From the NCBI GenBank assembly GCA_023422095.1, contig JAEZSD010000016.1, forward strand, positions 1 to 14,471: a DNA stretch of 14,471 bases. The letters run 5' to 3'. Positions within the stretch are counted from its first letter, which is position 1; each line of letters begins with the position of its first letter. Both the position numbers and the translations under genes were made by a program. Of the stretch, positions 6,827-14,436 are shown one piece after another. The stretch is from Bacillota bacterium. Its GTDB lineage: Bacteria > Bacillota_I > Bacilli_A > RFN20 > CAG-826. The notes beneath the pieces were generated by a model. It did not search any database, was not told the origin of the DNA, and was given only the letters and a program-made list of their open reading frames with translations.

Positions 6827-7822
6827 ATGATTGATTTACATTTACATCTTGACGGTTCCCTTAGCAAAGAAGACTTTATTGTTCTATCTCGTAAGGACAA
6901 AGTTCCTTTAGGGAAGAATTTTCCAAATAACATATATGTTCCTGATGATTGCCCTTCTTTAGAAGTATATTTGGAACGTTTTGATTTACCACTCACTCTC
7001 TTGCAAAAGGCTGAAAATCTAACTTTTGCAACCCGTTCGTTAGTTCTCCGACTGGCGGAACTGGGCTTTATTTATGCAGAGATTCGCTTCGCCCCCGTTT
7101 TACATACTCGCGAGGGCATGAGCCAACTCCAAGCAGCACAAGCGGCTATCGCAGGGCTTAAAGAAGGCCTTCATATGACAAAAGGTTTTTCAGCGAACCT
7201 TATCTTATGTTGTATGAGACATGCTTCTGAAAAAGAGAATTTGGAAACCATCAAAGTTGCTAAAAAACTAAGATATCATCATGTTGTGGCTGTCGATTTA
7301 GCAGGGGCAGAAGCGCTCCATCCAGGTAGCTACTATAAGAAAATATATGAATTAGCTCAAAAATATCGTTTGAATATTACGATTCATAGTGGAGAGGCAA
7401 CCGGAAGCGAAGAAATCATGATGGCTTTAGATAATGGTGCCCAACGCATTGGCCATGGTGTGCACCTTTCCCTTGATGAACAAAGCGTGGTTCGTGTCTT
7501 GTCTCGACCAGTATGCTTTGAGTTTTGTCCAACAAGTAATCTCCAAACTAAGTCATTGAAAAAATACTCCGACGTTCCTTTACGTAAATTCATCGAAAAG
7601 AGAATACCGGTTACAATTAACAGCGATAATATGACTGTCTCTAATACCGATGCAATTCAAGATATGAAACAAATGGTGAAAGCATTCTCTTTGACTAGAG
7701 AAGAGGTTTATAAACTAGTGGAAACCGCTATTAAATATTCATTTGCCTCGTTCTTCACTAAGAAAAAACTAATCAGTCGTTTAAGAAAGAATTTTGAGAG
7801 TTATTATCAAAATATTAAATAA
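6827..7822 (+). CDS. add: Adenosine deaminase
   Basis: The enzyme converts adenosine (and deoxyadenosine) to inosine in purine salvage. The 331-residue protein has the TIM-barrel amidohydrolase metal and catalytic set: His5 and His7 in HLHLDGSL, His187 and catalytic Glu190 in HSGEATG, His210 in RIGHGVHL, and Asp267 in INSDNMTVSNT. FEFCPTSN (231-238) is also diagnostic. The second acidic residue of the classical NTDDP motif is Asn here (SDN), as in many Firmicute adenosine deaminases. Related adenine deaminases or other family members are less likely but cannot be excluded without assay. No terminator is visible downstream; the stop is one base from the stop of the opposing lipoprotein gene. 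Confidence 0.92.
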   Translation: MIDLHLHLDGSLSKEDFIVLSRKDKVPLGKNFPNNIYVPDDCPSLEVYLERFDLPLTLLQKAENLTFATRSLVLRLAELGFIYAEIRFAPVLHTREGMSQLQAAQAAIAGLKEGLHMTKGFSANLILCCMRHASEKENLETIKVAKKLRYHHVVAVDLAGAEALHPGSYYKKIYELAQKYRLNITIHSGEATGSEEIMMALDNGAQRIGHGVHLSLDEQSVVRVLSRPVCFEFCPTSNLQTKSLKKYSDVPLRKFIEKRIPVTINSDNMTVSNTDAIQDMKQMVKAFSLTREEVYKLVETAIKYSFASFFTKKKLISRLRKNFESYYQNIK

Positions 7823-7823
7823 T

Positions 7824-8924
7824 TTATAAAGCGTAAGTATCTAAGAACGCGATTAATAGTGGATTGTGATAAACGCTTGCGGCATCTTTTTTCCAAGATC
7901 CAGTGCTTGGATCACTGTTTGAAGGTGTAACATCATCTTCATTAACGATTAAATCTTCTAAAATGGTAGTCTCTACTCCTTCAAGGTAGTGGAGGCTATC
8001 TTTTCTTTCTTCGCTGAAGAATGAACGAGTGACTTTCCATTCGTTGTTATCTAGAGTCAAAGAATCATTGAAATAAACGTTAACATCTTTGAGAACACCA
8101 TTTTCCCAATATTGAGTGGTCGGTACGAATCCTCGATCATAACCATAGGTTTCGTTACCAGCTAATGAAATGTGATGATCTCGTAAGAAGTCGACATACT
8201 CTTGATTAGATGTACTAAAATTTGCAAAAGGATTCTCAGCCTCTGGGTCATAACCAGTGAGCCTGCCAATATCAATAATGTACATCTTTAATGTAAAGTT
8301 GTGATCATTGGTATAAGGGTAGAGAACTGCGGGACCGCTATATTGGCAGTCAGGGCAGAAATCCCACATATAATGAACCAACACTTTATCGTCATTCGCG
8401 ATTGCGTCATCAAGAATGTCTTGATCGACAAAATAGTAATTTGGCGCCATGACATATTGATCAATTTTTTCTTTGAAAGAAATGTAACGATCGAAAAATT
8501 CGCTGTTGTCGGCGATAAATTCTTTCTTCACCTTTCCGTCCTTAATAATGGCGAGCGAAGGAGTGGTCCCAGTAATTTTAGTTAATCCCCAATCATCAAG
8601 TTGGCTTTGGTTAGTTGAATTAAATAAATCGTTGCTAATTTTATAGATGACAACATCTTCTTCGGAAATATATCTTTTTAAGACAGTCTCAAAATTGTCC
8701 CAGCATGAGCAAACTCCACCTTCTAAATAAGTAGCTAATAGGAAATTTTCACCTTTTTCGGTTCCACTCATCTTTTTTTGAAGATCAAAGAAATCGTCTA
8801 AAGCAATTAAATCATCTTGAATGTAACTTCCATATGTAAGCCGAACTTTGTCTTTTAAGGAACAGCCAGTTAGTAAACTAGTGCCAAGAAAAATCAGCGG
8901 CAATAAGAAGAGAGTTTTTTTCAT
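7824..8924 (-). CDS. Lipoprotein with two thioredoxin-like domains
   Basis: The 366-residue protein begins with a signal peptide and lipobox LLTGC (Cys21), so it should be lipid-anchored on the outer face of the membrane. Two thioredoxin-like modules follow. The first (about 35-155) has CSC (Cys72, Cys74) followed by Trp and a later TTPSLAIIKDGK with the expected cis-proline (Pro122). The second (about 160-285) has WDFCPDC (Cys190, Cys193) and a cis-proline VPT (Pro268) before a YWENGVLKD strand. The C-terminal ~70 residues are unassigned. A thiol-disulfide or reductase role outside the cell is inferred; the partner is unknown. It has its own promoter, divergent from the pot operon. Close homologues are not recognised by name. 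Confidence 0.8.
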   Translation of the reverse strand: MKKTLFLLPLIFLGTSLLTGCSLKDKVRLTYGSYIQDDLIALDDFFDLQKKMSGTEKGENFLLATYLEGGVCSCWDNFETVLKRYISEEDVVIYKISNDLFNSTNQSQLDDWGLTKITGTTPSLAIIKDGKVKKEFIADNSEFFDRYISFKEKIDQYVMAPNYYFVDQDILDDAIANDDKVLVHYMWDFCPDCQYSGPAVLYPYTNDHNFTLKMYIIDIGRLTGYDPEAENPFANFSTSNQEYVDFLRDHHISLAGNETYGYDRGFVPTTQYWENGVLKDVNVYFNDSLTLDNNEWKVTRSFFSEERKDSLHYLEGVETTILEDLIVNEDDVTPSNSDPSTGSWKKDAASVYHNPLLIAFLDTYAL

Positions 8925-8950
8925 AATTCGGGGCCTTCTTTATGGAAATC

Positions 8951-8979
8951 ATTATAAATAAGAATGATTTTTTCTTCAA
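8951..8979 (-). promoter_or_regulatory. Promoter of the thioredoxin-like lipoprotein gene
   Basis: On the minus strand: TTGAAG (8979-8974), a 17-base spacer and a perfect TATAAT (8956-8951). Predicted start near 8944, 20 bases before the ATG; AGAAGG is the likely ribosome binding site. Confidence 0.7.
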
Positions 8980-9173
8980 TCAATATTACCTCGCAAAATA
9001 ATAGGTGAAAATCTACCCATAAATATTAGCGGGAAAAATATTAAAAAAATAAATCAATTGCCTACATTATTTTCAAACAAATAAAAAATTAAAAAATATT
9101 GATTAAATCTAATTAAAACGAATTATTAATCTTTTCAAAAATTGATCAAAAAATAAGGGGGGTTAAAATTATG

Positions 9174-9202
9174 TTGTTTTATTAAAAAAATTACTATATA
9201 TT
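9174..9202 (+). promoter_or_regulatory. Putative promoter of the potABCD operon
   Basis: TTGTTT (9174-9179), a 17-base spacer and TATATT (9197-9202). The predicted start near 9209 gives a leader of about 50 bases to the ATG at 9259. Confidence 0.5.
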
Positions 9203-9246
9203 TTGTGCGAAATATTACAAAAAAATATTCATCATTTTTAAGAAAG

Positions 9247-9253
9247 TGGAGGG
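9247..9253 (+). promoter_or_regulatory. Ribosome binding site that fixes the potA start
   Basis: TGGAGGG lies five bases before the ATG at 9259. An in-frame GTG at 9205 would add 18 poorly conserved residues, has no ribosome binding site, and lies at or before the predicted transcription start, so it is not used. Confidence 0.75.
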
Positions 9254-9258
9254 CTAAT

Positions 9259-10797
9259 ATGGCAAAAGAGAACTGTATTATCTCGCTTCAAGGAGTGAGT
9301 AAAGTGTTTGATGGGGTGACGGTCGTTGATGACATTAACCTCGACATCACCAAAGGAGAATTCGTAACTTTCCTTGGTCCATCTGGATGTGGCAAGACAA
9401 CCACCTTGCGGATGATTGCTGGATTCGAGACACCTGATAAAGGGACAATCTATTTAAATGGTCAAGATGTGACGAAGGTTCCACCTTATAAAAGACCAAT
9501 TAACACGGTTTTCCAAAGGTATGCCCTTTTTCCTTATTATGATGTTTACGATAACGTTGCTTTTGGTTTAAAAATCAAAAAAATTCCTTATGAAGTAGTC
9601 GACAAAAAAGGCAACAAAAAAACTAAGTTAAGACATTTAACCAATAAAGAAATCGACGAGAAAGTAGCCAAGGCACTTCGCATTGTCGATTTGGAAGAGT
9701 TAGAGGATCGCGATATTTCCACGCTCTCTGGCGGACAGCAACAACGCGTCGCTATTGCTCGTGCCATTGTCAATGGTCCAGAAATCCTCTTGCTCGATGA
9801 ACCTTTGGGTGCTCTCGATTTAAAGATGCGTAAAGAAATGCAACTCGAATTAAAAGAAATGCACAAAAAATTGGGAATTACCTTTATTTATGTCACTCAT
9901 GATCAAGAAGAAGCTCTCACCATGAGCGATACAATAGTGGTTATGAAATCTGGCGAAATCCAACAAATGGGTACTCCGATGGACATTTATAACGAACCCA
10001 AAAATGCTTATGTCGCAAACTTTATCGGTGAATCCAATATTTATAATGCAACTATGGCGGGAAATCGCAAAGTTCGTTTCTTAAACCATGTCTTTGATTG
10101 TGTCGATGATTTTCCAATCAACGAGAAAGTCGACGTTGTTCTTCGTCCAGAAGACATTGTTATTTCGAAACTTTCAAACGCTAGTGAGGCGAGCAAAGAC
10201 CAACTAATTGGAAAAATCGACACCAAAATATTCAAAGGTGTCCATTTCGAATATGTCATTATGGTGGGGAAGAGCGAAGTTCTCGTTCAAACCACAAAGA
10301 ATCATAATGTTGGCGACCTTGTTGAATTGTCAGTTGACGCTGAAGACATTCAAATCATGGAGAAAAATATCAAAAGCAATATCTATCCAGAAGCATGGAT
10401 TAATAATAAGAATCAATTGGTTATCAGCGATTCAACCTTTGAAGTTGATTTAACCTCTTTATTAAAGGGTTCCCATATCGATGATAATGGTTATTTAATC
10501 TCCCCGGAAGGTAAGAAATACGACCTCAATGACGCTGATGTAATTGCCGAAATTCCTTTGAATGGAATTGATATATTAGATGGCTTTGACAATGGGAATG
10601 TTAATGGCATTGTAGCTTCAACAATCTACATTGGTGATCATTATCAAATCATGGTCCGCACTTCAGAGGAAGAAGATTTTATTTTGGAAAGCCCATACAC
10701 TTGGAACGTCGATGACGCGGTTAGTCTTTCGATTCCTTCTTCTTTAATCAAAATTCACTTGAAAGGTGACATATCAAAATATGTTCGCGAAGAGTAA
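9259..10797 (+). CDS. potA: Spermidine/putrescine ABC transporter ATP-binding protein PotA (long form)
   Basis: PotA is the cytoplasmic ATPase that drives polyamine import through PotB and PotC. The 512-residue protein has Walker A GPSGCGKTT (40-48), Q-loop Gln86 in VFQRYALFP, signature LSGGQ (156-160), Walker B ILLLDEP (176-182) and H-loop His214. A lysine-rich insert (about 111-128) precedes the helical subdomain. PotA is usually about 350-380 residues; the extra length is C-terminal. After VVLRPEDI (293-300) there is a TOBE-like unit at about 317-368 and a similar one at 449-502, separated by about 80 residues without recognised motif. Long PotA forms occur in Mollicutes. It overlaps the potB start. 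The substrate class comes from PotD and family fit, not from PotA alone. Confidence 0.92.
   Translation: MAKENCIISLQGVSKVFDGVTVVDDINLDITKGEFVTFLGPSGCGKTTTLRMIAGFETPDKGTIYLNGQDVTKVPPYKRPINTVFQRYALFPYYDVYDNVAFGLKIKKIPYEVVDKKGNKKTKLRHLTNKEIDEKVAKALRIVDLEELEDRDISTLSGGQQQRVAIARAIVNGPEILLLDEPLGALDLKMRKEMQLELKEMHKKLGITFIYVTHDQEEALTMSDTIVVMKSGEIQQMGTPMDIYNEPKNAYVANFIGESNIYNATMAGNRKVRFLNHVFDCVDDFPINEKVDVVLRPEDIVISKLSNASEASKDQLIGKIDTKIFKGVHFEYVIMVGKSEVLVQTTKNHNVGDLVELSVDAEDIQIMEKNIKSNIYPEAWINNKNQLVISDSTFEVDLTSLLKGSHIDDNGYLISPEGKKYDLNDADVIAEIPLNGIDILDGFDNGNVNGIVASTIYIGDHYQIMVRTSEEEDFILESPYTWNVDDAVSLSIPSSLIKIHLKGDISKYVREE
10761..10769 (+). promoter_or_regulatory. Ribosome binding site that fixes the potB start
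   Basis: GAAAGGTGA lies inside the potA coding sequence, 11 bases before the ATG at 10781. The alternative in-frame GTG at 10766 is part of this site, so the ATG is preferred. Confidence 0.6.
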
Positions 10798-11614
10798 TAA
10801 AGCACCTAAAATCAAAAGACCACACGTCCTTTTGTTCCAAAGAAAGATGCTTTCAATACCTTACGTGTTGTTTCTCTTACTCTTTGTGATTGGCCCAATT
10901 TTAATTATTGTTTTGTATGCCTTTACCGATCAAAACATGAATTTATCATTTGATGCTTTGGTTAACTTTTTCACCACTCCATCAAAATTAAATGTTTTGT
11001 GGGTTTCACTATTTGTCGCCCTTCAAACAACATTAATTTGTTTGCTAATTGGCTACCCACTTGCTTATTTTTTGGCTGATAAGAGAATTAATAAAAATAT
11101 TGTTTTAATTACCCTTTTCATTGCTCCAATGTGGATCAACTTTGTTTTAAGAACATGGGCCACTCGCGATTTATTAAGTTGGATGGGAATCGATGGTGGA
11201 AGCTATCCTTATTTGGCAACTTTAATTGGCATGGTTCAGAACTACTTGCCATTTGTTATTTTGCCTCTATACACAACATTCTTAAAACTCGATCGCTCTC
11301 AAATTGAGGCGGCCGCTGATTTAGGAGCCAACCCCCGTCAAGTATTCACAAAAAGCATTTTGCCTCAATCAGTTCCAGGCATTGTTTCCGCTACTTTAAT
11401 GACCTTTATGCCTACGATGTCGAGCTATGTTATTAGCGATGTCTTTTCGGAAGGAAAGATTACCTTATTTGGTAATTTCATTAACCTTGAATTCAATAAT
11501 AGATTATGGAACGATGGCAGCTTAATGGCTCTCATTATGCTTATACTAATTGGTATTTCGATGTTCTTAACTCGCAATACTTCTAAAGAAAATGCGAAAG
11601 GAGCAAACCTATAA
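10781..11614 (+). CDS. potB: Spermidine/putrescine ABC transporter permease PotB
   Basis: One of the two membrane subunits of the polyamine importer. The 277-residue protein has about six hydrophobic helices (first at about 27-47) and the cytoplasmic EAA loop at 176-195 (EAAADLGANPRQVF...LPQS), which docks on PotA. The segment FVLRTWATRDLL is typical of PotB/HisM-type permeases. The start overlaps the end of potA by 17 bases and the stop overlaps the potC start by one base, so translation is coupled across the three genes. A start at the GTG 15 bases earlier is possible and would add only five residues. Confidence 0.92.
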   Translation: MFAKSNKAPKIKRPHVLLFQRKMLSIPYVLFLLLFVIGPILIIVLYAFTDQNMNLSFDALVNFFTTPSKLNVLWVSLFVALQTTLICLLIGYPLAYFLADKRINKNIVLITLFIAPMWINFVLRTWATRDLLSWMGIDGGSYPYLATLIGMVQNYLPFVILPLYTTFLKLDRSQIEAAADLGANPRQVFTKSILPQSVPGIVSATLMTFMPTMSSYVISDVFSEGKITLFGNFINLEFNNRLWNDGSLMALIMLILIGISMFLTRNTSKENAKGANL

Positions 11615-12471
11615 TGAAAAAAAGTTTCCCTTTCCGCAAAATCATTGGGCAGTCATACATTTGGATTGTTCTCCTAATGATGTATTTACCCATTTTACTG
11701 CTTGTTTTTTATTCCTTTTCGAACACGACATTAATTGGCGGACATTACGTTTTCTCCTTTAATCTATACGCTGATTTATTTCAAAATAAAGCAATTATGG
11801 TGGCGATTGGTAATACGCTTTTAATCGCTGTTATTTCTGCTGCTGTAGCGACATTATTGGGTACTTTGGGTGCAATTGGTGTTTTTTACAGCAAGAGTAA
11901 ATTTAAAAAAGTAATCAATTTCGCTACTCAGATTCCGATTGTTAATGCTGAAATTGTAATAGCCTTCTCATTGACCGTTATGTTCGTTTTCTTGGGAACA
12001 TTCATTTTCAAGGATGATATATTCGGCTTTTGGACATTGCTGATTGGACATGTTTCCTTGAGTTTACCTTTCGTTTACATTTCTGTAAGACCAAAGCTCC
12101 AACAAATGGACCCTTCTTTGTATGAGGCAGCGATCGATTTGGGTGCTACCCCTCGTCAGGCTTTGACCAAGATTACTATTCCGGAAATAGCTCCTGGAGT
12201 TTTTAGTGGTTTCTTATTATCAATCACCCTTTCTCTTGATGATTTCATCATTACAAGTTTCACCCGAGGGGCGGGCCTTTTGAATGGCGATAGTGAAATC
12301 GAAACCCTTTCAACCTTTATTCAAGCCGCTATTAAAAAGAAAAATATACCTCCAGAAATGCGCGCTTTGACAACTTTCATTTTTATCGCTGTTATTATCG
12401 CTGTCATCGCGGTTACCATTTATCGCTCTCGACATTCAAATATGAAAAAGATTCGTAAAGGAAGGGACTAA
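11614..12471 (+). CDS. potC: Spermidine/putrescine ABC transporter permease PotC
   Basis: Second membrane subunit of the importer, 285 residues. Hydrophobic helices lie at about 15-35, 64-91, 105-130, 138-158 and 252-270, plus one near 196-208. The EAA loop is at 171-190 (EAAIDLGATPRQAL...TIPE), and SLDDFIITSF (207-216) is a PotC hallmark. The C-terminus is strongly basic, as expected for a cytoplasmic tail. Its ATG shares a base with the potB stop (TAATG), with AAAGGAG at 11597-11603 as ribosome binding site. The potD ATG starts one base after its stop. In some Firmicutes and Mollicutes PotC and PotD are fused; here they are separate. Confidence 0.93.
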   Translation: MKKSFPFRKIIGQSYIWIVLLMMYLPILLLVFYSFSNTTLIGGHYVFSFNLYADLFQNKAIMVAIGNTLLIAVISAAVATLLGTLGAIGVFYSKSKFKKVINFATQIPIVNAEIVIAFSLTVMFVFLGTFIFKDDIFGFWTLLIGHVSLSLPFVYISVRPKLQQMDPSLYEAAIDLGATPRQALTKITIPEIAPGVFSGFLLSITLSLDDFIITSFTRGAGLLNGDSEIETLSTFIQAAIKKKNIPPEMRALTTFIFIAVIIAVIAVTIYRSRHSNMKKIRKGRD

Positions 12472-12472
12472 T

Positions 12473-14380
12473 ATGAAAAAGTTATATCTGTATTCTCTAG
12501 TTGGTCTTTGTTTGTTTTCGGCTTTAATAATATCTACAAATAATCGCTCCTTTTCATCAAAAGAACCGCAAAAAGCCGATTATTCTCTTACTCCACGCTC
12601 TCTTATTGATGTTGATGAGAAGATTCTATTGCGCGTTAAAAACATGGAAGATTACATCTACATGACCGACGATGACCAAGAGATTTTCTTCACTCAATTT
12701 GAAGAGTACGCCGACAGTATTGGCTACCACAATGTCGACGTTGTTTATTCGACAACCGACACCAACGAGACCCTCTATACACAACTCTTAACTGGCAAAT
12801 CCAGCTTTGATTTAATTTGCCCAAGTGAATACATGATTCAAAAGATGATTCGTGAAGATTTGATTGTGAAATTAGATAAACGCGACACTTTGCTTCCAAA
12901 TTATGATGACTATGCTTCTTCATATATCCGTCAACGTTTTGATTCCATTCAAACTACCGACATCAATGACAATCCTGTCACTCTCGGTGAATATGGAGTC
13001 GGTTACATGTGGGGCACACTTGGTCTACTTTTCAATCCAGTTTATGCCAATTATGATCCCGCTCAGGCTCTTGAAGATGCCACATCATGGGATATGCTTT
13101 GGAACACCGAATACAATGGGACGATTTCTATTAAAGATAGTATGCGTGATACCTATGCAATGGCTGTTCTACAACTTAATAAAGAAGAACTTACTGTTTA
13201 CCGTCAGCAATATTTAGATGGCGACATTACTCCTCAAGAATATAACGATAAAGTCGCTGAGGTTATTAACCGTTCTGATGATGAGACCATTAAGGAAGTC
13301 GAGAGTATTCTCAAGGATTTAAGAGGAAACATCTTCGGACTAGAAGTCGATAGTGGTAAAAGCGACATTGTCTCCGGCAAGATTGGTATCAATTTAGCTT
13401 GGAGTGGTGATGCAGTTTATTCGATGGACCTAGGTGAAGAAGAAGACAAAGAATTATGCTATTCAATTCCTTATCTTGGATCCAACCTTTGGTTTGATGC
13501 TTGGGTTATGCCTAAGACCGAACGTTCCATTTTGCAAGAAGAAGTCGCATATTTGTTTTTGGATTTTCTTTCTACTCCTGAATACGCTCGCGAAAATATG
13601 GAATACACCGGATACACTTCATTTATCGGAGGTGAAGACATCCGCGATTTGGTTCGTGACTGGTATGATGTTAGAACTGAAGAATTATATTTCCTTATCG
13701 ATGAAGAAAACGAGATATATTCAAGTGTTTATCGTCTCAATCCAAACGATACCGCAGATTATGAACCTTTAGTCTATGAAGACTTTTTGACCGCTGAACA
13801 TCAAGAAATATATGATGAGTATCCTCTGGTGTATTTTCTTGAAGATGAAGATGGCAACATTATCGACGATAGCGAACTATTTTACATTAAACTTCTCGAC
13901 GAAAATGAAGAAGAGACCGATGTTAATAAAACCTATGGCGATTTAACGATTGTTGATGATCCAGAAAGTGGCTATGAAGATGTCAATCTCAACTATTTCT
14001 TTAATAGTGATTACCTTGTTGATATCAATAACGATTTACCGGAATATCATTTCTATGCCGATGGGTATTTTTATGCCTATGAAGATGAAGAAGGGATCGT
14101 TCATCAAAACGAAGCCGTTGGCCGTCAATTCTACTGCCAATATCCCGACTTACAGACCATTGATCGCTGTGCGGTCATGAAAGATTTCGGCTCAGAAGCC
14201 AATGAAGCTGTTCTCGCTATGTGGGAAAGATTCAAAACCACTTCTCTACCCACTTGGGCAATTATTATTTTTGTCATCGAAATTGTTGGAACAGGAGCTC
14301 TTGTCACCTACCTCTTAATTAACAAAAAATTAAAATATCGCCTTCGCCAAAAAAGGAAACAAACAAACCAAAATAATTAA
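12473..14380 (+). CDS. potD: Membrane-anchored polyamine-binding protein PotD with a large acidic insertion
   Basis: Extracellular substrate-binding component of the importer. At 635 residues it is far longer than usual PotD (about 350). An N-terminal hydrophobic segment (about 4-22) lacks a lipobox: Cys13 is preceded by Leu. PotD landmarks are FDLICPSEYMIQKM (112-125), LAWSGDAVY (308-316), LWFDAWVMPK (339-348; Trp340 and Asp342 match E. coli PotD Trp255 and Asp257) and FLDFLSTPEYARENMEYTGY. The normal C-terminal lobe ending resumes at YPDLQTIDRC...MWERFK (557-588). Between lies an insertion of about 160 residues (391-553) rich in Asp, Glu and Tyr. A transmembrane helix (594-616) and a basic tail follow, so it is anchored at the C-terminus and not by lipid. 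AAGGAAGGG precedes the ATG. Spermidine versus putrescine preference cannot be read. Confidence 0.9.
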   Translation: MKKLYLYSLVGLCLFSALIISTNNRSFSSKEPQKADYSLTPRSLIDVDEKILLRVKNMEDYIYMTDDDQEIFFTQFEEYADSIGYHNVDVVYSTTDTNETLYTQLLTGKSSFDLICPSEYMIQKMIREDLIVKLDKRDTLLPNYDDYASSYIRQRFDSIQTTDINDNPVTLGEYGVGYMWGTLGLLFNPVYANYDPAQALEDATSWDMLWNTEYNGTISIKDSMRDTYAMAVLQLNKEELTVYRQQYLDGDITPQEYNDKVAEVINRSDDETIKEVESILKDLRGNIFGLEVDSGKSDIVSGKIGINLAWSGDAVYSMDLGEEEDKELCYSIPYLGSNLWFDAWVMPKTERSILQEEVAYLFLDFLSTPEYARENMEYTGYTSFIGGEDIRDLVRDWYDVRTEELYFLIDEENEIYSSVYRLNPNDTADYEPLVYEDFLTAEHQEIYDEYPLVYFLEDEDGNIIDDSELFYIKLLDENEEETDVNKTYGDLTIVDDPESGYEDVNLNYFFNSDYLVDINNDLPEYHFYADGYFYAYEDEEGIVHQNEAVGRQFYCQYPDLQTIDRCAVMKDFGSEANEAVLAMWERFKTTSLPTWAIIIFVIEIVGTGALVTYLLINKKLKYRLRQKRKQTNQNN

Positions 14381-14390
14381 TTATTCCTTC

Positions 14391-14420
14391 TTGATACATT
14401 AAATGTAGCGGTGTTATAAT
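14391..14420 (+). promoter_or_regulatory. Promoter of the tRNA gene
   Basis: TTGATA (14391-14396; 5 of 6 to consensus), an 18-base spacer and a perfect TATAAT (14415-14420). The predicted start near 14427 is about ten bases before the tRNA. No terminator is visible between potD and this promoter. Confidence 0.75.
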
Positions 14421-14436
14421 ACATACCGCCGCTAAT

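Larger units (their letters stand above)
8925..9258. other. Divergent intergenic region between the lipoprotein and potA
   Basis: About 334 very AT-rich bases. It holds the two divergent promoters, a 10-bp inverted repeat (AATCAATATT at 8978-8987; AATATTGATT at 9095-9104) and a GGGGGG run at 9157-9162. No RNA gene, riboswitch fold or credible coding sequence is recognised. Confidence 0.6.

Noticed and set aside
9101..9131. GATTAA/TTAATC inverted repeat upstream of potA
   Set aside because: Only 6 bp in extremely AT-rich DNA; expected by chance.
9171..9185. Four-codon leader ORF (ATG TTG TTT TAT TAA) after a GGGGGG run upstream of potA
   Set aside because: It overlaps the -35 box of the likely pot promoter and so would not be on the pot transcript; the G run is a poor Shine-Dalgarno.
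9205..9258. GTG start giving an 18-residue N-terminal extension of PotA
   Set aside because: No ribosome binding site, coincides with the predicted transcription start, and the ATG at 9259 has a strong GGAGG and begins where PotA homology begins.
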